From Neodiprion pinetum (lineage: Eukaryota; Arthropoda; Insecta; Hymenoptera; Diprionidae): DNA of 64,000 nucleotides. Shown piece by piece: positions 44,613 through 56,500 of this stretch (within the stretch, counting starts at the first letter, position 1; each line of letters begins with the position of its first letter). Position numbers and translations under genes: made by a program. The DNA is taken from the NCBI RefSeq assembly GCF_021155775.2, contig NC_060235.2, positions 24,561,598 to 24,625,597 on the forward strand. The letters are read 5' to 3'. Under the pieces are notes generated by a model. That model made no database searches, was not told the origin of the DNA, and saw only the letters and a list, made by a program, of their open reading frames with translations.

Positions 44613-46834
44613 CTGCACTCATTTTAATCCAGGTTACCTGACCAGTGTCGAAATGTCTCTGTTCTACACTATCTTTTTGTTACTACAATTAAGGTTCACG
44701 ATATTTTGATCTTTGCAGCCGAAGATACTCCAAGAGTTGAAAAAATTTCCAACAGAAACTTGGCTTCTGAGAATTTTCTTTGAGTGAGCTTTTATTTGAA
44801 TTTCCAGAGGGGCTCATTTATTCTTACTAGTTTCAATTAAATTGAGTTCGGGTTCATAACTTTATCCCCATCGCAGTCATGAATTTGGATGGTACGAAAC
44901 GATAAATCAATTGCAATAATTTTATACAAGAATACAGCAATATAGTTGTCCGTTCGGGAATCCAAATACTTAACTAGACTTAAGGTGCGATAGAGACGTA
45001 CTACGGCATATTGGTCTCGGCCCAATTGTAGTATTAGATCTCATGATCGATTGAAGTAGGAATGATTCATACTCCAGACGGAGACTTATAAGATCTTCCA
45101 ATCACTTAGATCACAGCCATGTTAATTTTTGGACCACAGTTATGTCTAAAAATTTGACGTGTCCAATATTTCCGATGAGTTGTTCGTTTACCTCGATCCA
45201 AATTTGACTAACAAGGAAAGTATCCCAGATCGATCTCTGCGATTTGATTTATTTTGCGATGTGTTATAGTAGGCTAAAGACTAAGTGACACGTATTTTTT
45301 TCGTCTGCCATTCAATACTTTAAGGGGATGAATTCACCTTTTAAAAGAAGGTATGTCAAGGGGCGATTTGGCAGTTTCGCCCACAAGAACATAATACTTT
45401 TAAACCAAGCCAACTAGGATAGTTTTTTCATAACAAGAATTAAAAAATGTAAATTTCTCAATTGAATTTTTGTTACGAAAGATATCAACAATTTTCATTC
45501 TTTTGTGACAACATAATTTCTTTTTCATGAATCAATTTATGTACAGTGTGAGATTTTATTACAGCAGTTGATTTGAAAGCAAAACATGTCTTAGCAAAAT
45601 TTCAGAACCAATTATTTACATGCAGTGCGAGCTGAACACTACAGTCCGAAATGAAGCGATCTCACAATCAGATAAACAGTCTGGTAACTAATTTACGCTA
45701 TAGATAATAAGTATTATATTAAACATACAACATATCAGTATGGACGTGCAAAGCCGTCGGTTGGGTTTGATTTGGTCAGGATAACAAAATAATCTAGTGG
45801 AGTAAGTTTTCGGCAAAGCAATCATAGATGCCAGGTTCGGTTTCTGGCTTCATTGTAAATTTTTCTAGTCATCAAAAATGTTCGCATTTGATGCCTGGTA
45901 CAATCAAAGTTTACACATACACACTGCAATGTCGGCTCCAATATACAGGATTTATTAAATTAAGTATAATATGAGAATACACCATTTTTTACATGTACAA
46001 TGTTATATATATGTACTTATTCCGTTAGGTAATATTTTATTTATGCTCCATTTCAATATAAGTGAATTGTGTACTTTCTTTTTTTTCCACACTTATTGTT
46101 AGTAGTTATCTTCATACAAATAGATTATTGACAATATCAAATAATATTCAACATTAAAATGCTTCAATTACTGTACAATTAATAAATTAAATATTGAAAT
46201 GCAATTTACACATAGTATACTCGTATAGGTAATTCATACGTGAACACCCTGTCTGTGCACATCAAGTAAGACATTTCATTCAATCGACATTCGCTGAAAA
46301 TTCGTCGTATTATTTTCGATCATATCTGCGATTACATTTCTTTCACGTTTTTATTTCAGGATTTTATCCTCTTTAGTTTTAATTGTTTTACTTGAAAACT
46401 GTACCACTCAATATGTGGAAATAAATGACAGATTCTGATGTTTGAGATTGTATACGTGCACGTAATTGTATATATTAAAAATCATGAACGCATGTATCAA
46501 TTTATACGTATGCCTTTACATATCGTATTAATTAGATATTCATTTATTCATCATCAAATTGAATAAATTCTTTCGCCGTGTGACGTTCCAATTATAATTT
46601 CGAAAGAGTGGCCGCTAACTTTCGTCTGTAAATGAGAATTTACAATGAATCGAGTTTGTTATAATAAATTGATATTAAAAACACGTGATTGGTGAACGAA
46701 AGCCAAGTATCATCAGAAGTTTGCAGTAATGCTCGCACTTGCCTGAATGTGTTCAAATAAACATTACGTAAATTGTGATATTTTTAAAACTTTCAGGTTT
46801 TAGTCGCTGTGTATCTCGAAATACCATTCTTTTT

Positions 46835-47335
46835 TAACTTCCCGTTTCGTTGTTCTCGGAGAAAACAGGAAGTTATTATGATCAGCCCGAAAGTGAAAAG
46901 TCTAGTTTTCGCAGAGATCTAGAGAATCACCTCCAACCATTTGCGGATGGACGTCTGTGTGTATCTATGAATGTATGTATTAGAGTGGTCCTTGGAAAAT
47001 CATTTGTAAATTTTTACCGCCTCGCCCGTCAAATCGAGTCCAAACAATTCAAAAATTTTGGCACTTTTTATTTCAACTCTAACCCGCGCCCGCAAGAGAG
47101 TGGATTTCGCCATCTAACAATTTGAGGGGTACATTAAATCTACCCATCGAATCTCGATCAAATTTTGCAGACGGGGGTTTCTTGGGTCGCTTGTTACGAA
47201 TCTAAACTCGAAATTACAAAAATGGTGGATCCAATATGATGGACCCAAATCCAAAAAGTCACTGAAGCTGCCATTGAGGTATTTTAAATCGTTAATCACG
47301 AATCTAAATTTGTATTTCGAAATTCGAATTGGATA
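46835..47335 (+). mobile_element. Repeat element with aacttcccg...caggaagtt start
   Basis: It opens with an imperfect hairpin (aacttcccg / caggaagtt). It continues with gagatctagagaatcacctc and cggatggacgtctgtgtgt, and later aatggtggatccaatatgat. I recognise this layout from repeat families in insect genomes but cannot name the class. Confidence 0.4.
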
Positions 47336-49312
47336 TTATTCCTTTTTTTCATTGAACTGGGAACCTGCAAAGTGAGAATGGGAATTTCGGTGGCTGCATC
47401 ATGGCCAGCCTAAAGCTGCTTGTTTCATTAGTCACTGTGTAACATGCCATAGATTAAGGAATTTTATTTTTATCTGTAATTTTCGTGATTAACTGACCTT
47501 GTTCAATAACATAATGTGATACTTTTTGAAAAGCATTATTAAACTGATTTACCAAATGTTTTCATATTATAGAAACTATCAACTAATGAATGCAAAATCA
47601 CTGTTAACGATATCAAAACTTGTTGGGTAGTGATAAACTTACTTCATTGACACTACGCATTTAAACATACCTTTGTTCAAAGCAATTATTAAAAAAAAAA
47701 AAGAAGAAACTGTTTATGAAATTTCGTTAGAATTTTGATTGATAAACAGACTATTGAAGTAATTAGTTGGTTGAAATAATTTTCTGAAGTTTCATCTAAA
47801 AAAATCCTCGTTCGGGTTAATGAATTTCAGTGAAATCGAATGATTTGGGTACTCAAAGCATATGAGAAAGCAAGCTGTGTAAATTTTGATTTCTTTCTTT
47901 TCTCAAGTGGGAAGTTTCAAGTTATCTGATTGATTACGCATACTTTTAATTTAAAATGAGAATGAATGATTCAGAAGTAAACCTTATTTGATTAGAAAAA
48001 CAGTCAAAAATGTGAGGAAAAAAAAACATGGAGCGGAAAACTTATCGGCTACATTCTTTGTATGGTGTTTCGACAATAAATGAAGTTACGCGTGGGCACA
48101 GCTTTTCATATCAGTATATTGATACAGGCCTTTGATTTGTAACCTTCCAAATGATGAAATAAGAGTTAAGTGACTTTGTTCAAAACTTGACGATTTAGTT
48201 TTATGGTCACATTGTTATGAACTGGACTATTCATTATATATGTAAACAAGAAACTTGTGGCAACGGGATTCAGGCTAAGGACGCTGCCGAGGTTTGATGC
48301 AAATATTTCGCATCCACCGTTTTATTTGTCGACTTTCAAAAATGATGTTAATTACGTGGTCTTATAGCAAGGGAAATTTACCTTCCTTTACATTTTTTTT
48401 AACACAGGAGTTCCACTTCTTCTTTTCGTTCACCTAAAGTTAATACGCGTTTGCCGAGTACAAATCGAGGAGTTTTAGGCTCTCTTTTATATAGTTCAGA
48501 GAATGTCGCAAGTCGAAGAGTCAGTGTTTTCTAATTAGAGAGCATCAGGATGGAGATTAACGCTATTTACCTTCTTTGCAAACTATAAATAATACGAACT
48601 GGTTATTATTTGTTTTTCTGCTTTATAAACATATGAAAAATGGATTTTTTTCTAAATGCAAAAACCCAATCGTACCATGTGGCATGATGGGTCCATTACA
48701 ATTTCCTCCTCAAAGTGCAGTCCGACTGCTATGTAAGCTTGAAGAAAAACGAACGTAATACTGCTTTCTAATAGTGCGGTAGAGTTGTTGGTGGAATGCA
48801 TTTGTTAGTAGAAATGACGCGCAATGAATTATGTAATAACACTTTCGTTTTCCTAGCAGTTTCAAGGGTGAGTACAAAAATGGCAAACTTATTTTGGATA
48901 TCAGAACTTTGATAATCAGTTGTACCACTATTAATACATGTTTAGTATGATTATAAAAACATTTTTCATCATGGAAAATCTACTATTTTTTAACAACGTG
49001 CCTGTAATTACATACATTTTAGCACACAATGCCCCTGACTCTCTTCCGAAAATGAATGTATCAAATTATGCTTCACAGGGAAAGAACAGATTTTATCTCA
49101 ACTATCGAAATGCGTTTTCACACTATTAATCGTTAACAGCATTTTGTTGAAATTCTAATAATCGTACGTAGTATCTGAATACATTCGTAATTTCCGCATC
49201 TATTCATTGTAAAAGTTTCCTTCCTTACTGACCATTATGTTAGGAATTCCGGCAGTCAGTTACCACTTCAAAAAGATCGATTGCCCAACTGATTGGTGCA
49301 CAAATCGATGGG

Positions 49313-49520
49313 TAATTAAGGCCGAATCGGCTAGACAGAACAAATCAAAAGTTAGAGAAAGTAAAACAAACTTTTTAAAAAATCTTCTAAAATGTTATCG
49401 CGTCAATGATGGTGAACACGAATAAAACAACATTCCTAATACATAGCTGTAAAAGTGAATCTGAACAAATTCGCATAACACAAGCCATATTGTCAACAAT
49501 TTGAAAAAACATTTTATCAT
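49313..49520 (+). repeat. Dispersed repeat family, copy 2 of 3
   Basis: It matches the copies at 34428 and 57958. A reversed fragment of the same family lies at 49781-49832 (reverse complement contains tcaatgatggtgaacacg), making a partial palindrome. Confidence 0.55.
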
Positions 49521-50611
49521 CAGAAGGTGCAATGTGATGAAACTGGTGTTTTATTAGATTCAAAAGTTTTTGAGCTTAATTTATTTACAATAAAGATTTC
49601 CTGAGATTGCTTGAAAGAATTCTACAAACAGTTATCTCCAGAGTTAAAGAAGAATAAGTTTGTATAAAGACTATACAACAAGTATTTTTAACGTGCTAAT
49701 TATAAAGTATTTTATCAAATTGTTGATATCTTAGCTGATGGTTTTCTAATTTACCCAGAATAATTTCTATTACACAGTGGGAAAGTTTTCTCGTCCGTGT
49801 TCACCATCATTGAGGAAAATTTGGGATGCAAATATTTTTTAAACGCTTTTTCCTTATTTGCCAACATGTAATTTCAGACAGCCGAGCTGATTCATCCTTA
49901 ATAAAGACATTTCAAAATTGAAGGCAGGTGGTAATCTTCTGTAATATGATTGCAAATAAACATCTATCTTGATATCCAATATTTAAATATAAATCGGTCC
50001 AAAAATAACATAATAATGACTTGATGTAGGCCTTATTATTCAAACGGTTACGATCCAAGTAGTTGGAACAACAGATAAACATCTAATACTATGTTTGCAA
50101 TATCACAATTGCAGTTTACTGTGCACAGAATATTCAATTTCTACGACATGCCCAATGTTTGTTTATAGTCCTGAGAGACTCGACACAATTTGTAATCTTC
50201 GATAAAAAATTTGCCCATCTTTCCATAAATTTAAGCTCTTGTCAGCTAAGCTATCGATTCATCCTTGGAGGATTACTTTTTAGTCTTTAATCCTTTATCA
50301 GAATTCATCAGCTTCAAATGAAACGCTTGCTACTATCAGTAACATTCAATTTATATTTATTTCATATTACAGTATACCTAATACTTTTCATAACATTCAT
50401 TGTATGCGTCATTGTTACTTGTATCAATTCTAGCCTTGTGAATGAAAATATGTTGGTACATATATATGTTTTTTATCCGGTCAGGGGTTTAGGCATTAGA
50501 GGCACAAGAGAACCAATTGTCATGACTTTTTTCAAAGTAAATACATATTAAAATTATTCTTAAGTTTTAATTTAGCTATAAAAATTAATGATCCTCAACG
50601 TAATAAACGAG

Positions 50612-50770
50612 GTGAAAAATCCTGTATCAGATATCAAATGTTCTAAGCTTTGAGTCGGGGTGGGACGGTGCGTTTTTGCAGTTCCTTGCCATTTTTTTTC
50701 GAAGGGAAAGGAACGTCGGCCCTTAGCAGCTCATATCTCGAAAACTTTGATATCTAACACAGGATTTTGC
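50612..50770. repeat. Imperfect palindrome, MITE-like
   Basis: The outer arms aaaaatcctgtatcagatat and tttgatatctaacacaggat are inverted copies. A second inner hairpin pairs gttccttgcc with gggaaaggaac. Confidence 0.5.
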
Positions 50771-52470
50771 CTAATTGTTTCAAATTTTTTAACTGTTTTA
50801 ACCAATGCGTTCGTTTTACAAAATTGAAATAAATTCAAATCGATGGGAAAAAATTCAAGAAAAACACTAAATGCCATCGTGAGTAAGGACAACCATAACA
50901 AAAATCGCTAGCTCTACATATGAAATGCCCCATATACATATCAAGTATGAACTTGATTTTGGTATGTGATGCATTTGATGTACCAACCAATTAATTGGTT
51001 CTCATTGTGTTTCAGCAGAGCCATTTATTCTGAGCAAATGATGTCATGAAATCAACAATTATAATCGTGCGAAATAGATATCTCTCAATATTCTAGGCCA
51101 ATTACTATATTTCAATTATTTATAAAGCGCAATAAACTTATGCGAAATATAAAGCATTTGGCATTTAGTTGTCTTTGAAGAAACCATAAGAATTTCGTTC
51201 GTTTTGACCTCTTATTGTGAACAAACCTCTTGAATCTCCGGAGGCAAGTTAATCCGTTGGAGTAAAATGCATTTACCTGTGATTTTGATATCGGTTTTCG
51301 CTTTTACAAAAATGTTGATCATCTATGGCTATTAATACCACGTATTCTGCAAATAGGGCAAAATTTTACCAACAAATTGAGAGCTGCAATGAGAGCGTTA
51401 TGGTTGAAAATATTATGAATCGTTTTTTAATATTAAACCAGCTTCTACAAATAGTATATCAAATCTATCTATATTGTACATGTATGGGAAAACTTTGGTA
51501 TAATTTGATGTGCTGTAGATCAGATTAAAAAAAAATTGTCTAACAAATAATAGCGAAAGGCTATTAGATTTATTTTAATTTCATCGACATAGTTACTATT
51601 ACATTCATTTTTTGCTAACTATTTGTACTGGTTAAAAAAAAGCAAATTATTCTTAAGACACACAACAACTGACACCTGCATATAATTAGAAAAGTAAGAA
51701 GTCTTGAAAAGGTGTTTTTGTTATATTCAGTTTTGTTTTTAATCACCGGCAGTCGTCACACTGCATAAGTACGGAATAAAAGATGATCGAACTGCCTCTT
51801 ACAATTCTTGCTGGGTTATAACATGTTGGATATCCCAAGATTAGTTTAGACTTCGAATATATATACATATACATATACAATAGCACATTCATTATCTTTG
51901 GATTAGTAATCATTCAGTAATACAGGAATTTACGGCTACTACTCGTCAATTTTTTGTAGCTTCAAAATACGTATACAATATTACAGTATATTTTTTACTA
52001 TAGATTATAGTAAAATACGAAACACATGTTATTTTAATGTAGAATAACCAATTTTCTGTTTGAAAATATGTGTCCCTATAAGCTTGTCACATTTCAAACA
52101 TTAAAATATGTTATGATCAAACTTTACATTCTTTACAGAAACGATGGCTGCAGTATGTATATTTTCTGATACCTACGAAGTTGATATCAGTAGCCTAAGT
52201 CTGCGGCCGAATACGCTGAACTTCATTAAGTAGACTAATGTGTTACACAGTTATGCCCATGATTCTGGAACACTACTAACTTTCCATAACATTTGACAAA
52301 ATTTAACTTTCTAAGGCTTAACTGCCTTATTTCAATTAATGTTAGCACATTCAATCATTAACTCTTGGTCAGGCTGGTTTTACCTTCAGTTGATATAATC
52401 CCATGTCAAGGAAGATGTAAAATTATTTGCTCATTTTTTAATACGTTGTTTACTTGTTGAATGGTCTATA

Positions 52471-52583
52471 CATGGTAATTTATTTGTTGCTGAACACGAG
52501 ACCCGGGTGAAAAATAGCCGCTGATGCGGGTACCAGATAGAAAAGCTTCGTCAGTGGCACTCTTCTTCAGCAACAATTACATG
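52471..52583. repeat. Short inverted-repeat element
   Basis: The left end catggtaatttatttgttgc and right end cagcaacaattacatg are inverted copies with a 4-bp gap. The 110-bp unit has no coding capacity. Confidence 0.45.
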
Positions 52584-53319
52584 ACCCTGTACTTTGTGGT
52601 TCCGCTTACTTATTACAAAAATATTGTTGTACCTTAATTCATGTTATAATGTTCGTTAGTTATTCTGTTAATTCTTTATTTACGGCAGAAATTTTTCTAT
52701 TGACATGAATAAAACATTTGTAAATGTTGTTTTGGTCGAACACAAAGCTGGGTTAAATCTAGTAGGCTATGATTCATTAATCGAACCCTAGTAGATAACC
52801 TGTCAGTGAATATTTTGTTGCGTTTCAAGGATGTAATTCTATGGGTGATATATTTCTATTTGGTAGGTAGGCCTTGTTTATGCGTGATATCAAAGTGTCC
52901 GTTGCGATCGGAAATATTATACTCTATTTGAAACTATTTGCCTCTTTCTAGACTCATGGCTTGTGAAATTACAAATGTGGCAACAAAAAACATGGTCACT
53001 CGACTAACGTAAATTTCATTTTACACAGTGTTTTTTCTTGCTTATACTTTTACATTAGGCATCAAATGTAAATACTCTCAAGTTTTTTTATTTATTTTGT
53101 GGCATATATCTCTTACAAAATCATCAATTTATTCTAGTCATGATATCCTAAGAATTTTATATATATATATCATGGAATTTAAATGCATAAAATAAGTCAT
53201 GTCATGCGTCTCAGCCAGTTCCTGTATTACTTATTGACAACAGTTTTGAAATTTCGTTTAATTTTTCAAATTTTTTAAAAAATATGTATTCTGTAACTGC
53301 TATTATTACAACTTGAAGT

Positions 53320-53519
53320 TTTGGACGTTTATTTATACAAGTTATTGTTTTCACCTCAACTATTGTTTGTCGATCGGTTGATATCTTCGTTTGTCAATTG
53401 CAATCGAGTGTATTCTTCTGTATTTTTTTTCTTTTTTCTTTTTTTATTACCATTCTTGTCAATTCCCCAAACATTACTCACTTATTTACCGTGTGTGGCT
53501 TACGCCGACGTAGGCTAAG
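53320..53519 (-). other. Probable arrestin 3' UTR
   Basis: After the TGA, the transcript strand is A-rich (a T-rich tract on +). AATAAA (tttatt on +, 53328-53333) lies about 190 nt past the stop and is the first plausible poly(A) signal. Confidence 0.45.
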
Positions 53520-53598
53520 TCAGGCATCGGTTTCCCCCTTGAGCCTTAAACGAGCAAAATCCTCAAAGATAATGTCATCGTCGCCCGTATCCATTTCT
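53520..53598 (-). CDS. Arrestin last exon (AP2-binding tail)
   Basis: The acceptor is atatttcag. It encodes EMDTGDDDIIFEDFARLRLK then GETDA and TGA. The acidic run followed by F-x-x-F-A-R-x-R is the beta2-adaptin binding motif. Confidence 0.96.
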
Positions 53599-56500
53599 CT
53601 GAAATATAATATCAATTTTGAAAAGCCATTGCTGTTTATCAGCAAAACAGTGTCCACCAAATGACTTATGAGAAAAAAAAATTTGTCATTAATCTAAGTA
53701 GATATATTTATACACTGCACAAATATGTTTTTGGTTGATATCTTGAATGAACTTTTTCACAGCTTCTTGAGGGTTGTGCACGAAAGTGTCAGGCAATGCA
53801 CACAACGAATACGTCAATCACAATTATAATTTATAAATATGTATCCACGTACCCGTCTAACTGAATAAGATTAGTATCGACAGGTACTTCTCCATCAGCA
53901 GGTTGGTGCGCAGGACTTGGTCTTGCTGTCACAGGATCAGGTGGCTCTTCTTCCGGTTTCGGATGCATCAAAATGAATGGTAACTCTGCGACTAATTCAC
54001 TGTTGAAGAAATATGTAAGCTGAATGATAATACAGTGGCCATCAGTTATTTGCTAATCTAAGAATATGATATATTGATGGGTTCAAGTCAAAAATACGTC
54101 GCTCAGAGATATGGATAAAGACGGCCATTTCGACATGAATACTTGAAAACGCATTGCTGGGCAGAAAATTAGAAAATACGTGACTGAGAAAGGCATATTT
54201 CAACGTTACTCTTTGGAATGATTCTAATAAGTTCACTGTTGAAAAGTATCATTATCTAGATGAAGATTTGTAACGGAATGCCCTTTTTCCGTTACAATAC
54301 AATAAATAAATTAAAATAATAAATAATTTGGTGTATCACCTTCGCCGTATTTCATACAACATATATATTTTTCCTTTTTTTCTTATCTGTAATTTAAGTG
54401 ACTGTTCGACTTTAAGTTCAGCAAATTTTCGATACACAATTAGTTTTTTTTTTTTTTTTTAAGTTTGAAAAGGATGTTCTATCAGTCATTTTTACAGCTA
54501 TATAGATTATAAATATGCATAGTTGCAGCCTGAACTGGATATAATTAAATATGTAATAAGTATGAAAGAAATTACGTGAAATTTGAAAGCTTCTATAGTG
54601 TTCAGGAAACTATATATAAATTGAGACTTACCCGCCTAACGGACCTAAGCAAAGTTTCACTTTGACTTTGTATTGAACGATAATTCCTAGATTTTCACGT
54701 TGTGATGGGTCTGCTACACTGTAAATGGGAATAAAATAATTTTACTTGGAAGCCTGCGACAATTACTCAGAGTAATAACATCGAAGCATGCCCAAAATGC
54801 AAGCTGAAATAGGAAAATAGCAAAGTATACATTAAATAACATGCCGTTAGACACGATGCATGCAGAAATATAATTAAAATAAATGTTAGACGTTGAACAA
54901 AGCGTAATGTTTACATATTAGTTTCAATATGTTGTTAAGCACAATTAACACAATTTAAGAATTTTCGCGTGCCATATGGTATACCATTGAACCAGGTTCC
55001 ATCGTAATTGCTTTTGTATGATTTACTGACTCCAATGTAACGATAAAATGAGAATAAACATGAAGAAATTGGATTTAGTTTGGCAATATCGAAAATATGA
55101 GGATTCTCTTGAAAAAGACCATTAAAATTGTTGGAGTTAGTTTTGTATCTTACAAGTGAATGTCTTTCTACATTTAACAATTATATCCCAATTGTTCAAA
55201 TGAAATTTAAAAAGATTTAAGATATTAAGAATAATCCGCTCAAAACCAAAACCAATTATATTCGTATTTTTGTGAATAATTCCGACTCTTTTCAAACCAG
55301 AAATCTTCGAAAGTTAGCAGGAGCTGAAAACGAAAAATGAATCACAGGAATTGTATCCAGGATTAGCACACTCTGATTTGCTCTCAAGAACACGTGGGGT
55401 TGGAATAATGAGATTTTTTACAGCAGGGTCGTAGGATAAATAAAAAAAATAAGAGCACAGTGATGCAATAATATCTGACATACGTAGTTCGTTGCATGCA
55501 TCAACGGACTTCTGAAATAATCATTGTGATTCTCAAGAAAGAATTGCAGTAACTTCATGCAAATGCATAATATCAGAGCCCAGAATTTGAGAAGGATGGG
55601 GATAAATTTTACAAAAATAAGAAAATCCCTTCATACATCGATGTATAAATTCAGCATCACGGGTGATGAGGAGAGATTTTAAATTCAATGTATCTAATGC
55701 GTCATTTCTGCAGTTTGTAACGTGTATAAAATGAATATGACACGTGGAAGCTGAGGATATAAAGCTTTGAAAGAAAAAAAAACTATGCAGTATTAATTGA
55801 ACACGTTGAAAACACTATGATCATAACATAGAGAGTAACATCATGAACAGAGCAAGATATAAAATTGGCAAACATTGAAACGTGTTATAAAATTCACAAT
55901 GCAGCGCGTAAGATAGTTCCAAATGGTAAATCAAGAATCAATAAATTTAAAATTCATCCAATTAAATATATACCAAAGACTATCGTAAAAATCAATGAGC
56001 CAAATAACCAGAAAATGACACAAATTTTGTCAGACATCTGATTAATTAACACTACGCGTTCTCTGTAAATGTCATTCAGTGACACTTGGACTACTGTATT
56101 AGACATTGAACAGATGCTAACTTTAACGCTGTTACACGGATTTGTATGAAAATCGAAATACCATAGCCGTAATGGTTGCGGGAAATTGTAATGGTGAAGA
56201 ATTACTATAATTCAAAATAGTCGGAAGCGAATCTGGAATGCCAATATACCGCAGAAATTTCAAGTATTTACTGGGACTGAAATTCTCTATGATAACAATT
56301 TCTTGAATTAACTAATCAATGAATATCAGAATATAAAACGTAGCTACTTTAAAATTTGCTTTTATATTCAATTTCAATATGGGCGGTATCGAGTAACTAA
56401 TAATTTCTGAAATACGGGAGCCTCAAAATTGAACGGATTGAACGAAGGTGTTTCGAGAAAAAATTTTGAATTGGTTTAGATTGAAGAATTACTTGATTTG

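Larger units (their letters stand above)
42601..53519. other. Intergenic region between convergent genes
   Basis: I found no gene with domain support in these 10.9 kb. Supported or suspected repeats are listed at 44540-44612, 46835-47335, 49313-49520, 50612-50770 and 52471-52583. A CpG-richer patch lies at 42,740-43,010. The part nearest 53.5 kb is the likely 3' UTR of the arrestin gene. Confidence 0.6.

Noticed and set aside
42601..53300. Short open frames in the intergenic gap
   Set aside because: All are under about 95 codons, low in complexity or within repeats. None has a domain, splice chain or codon pattern to support it.
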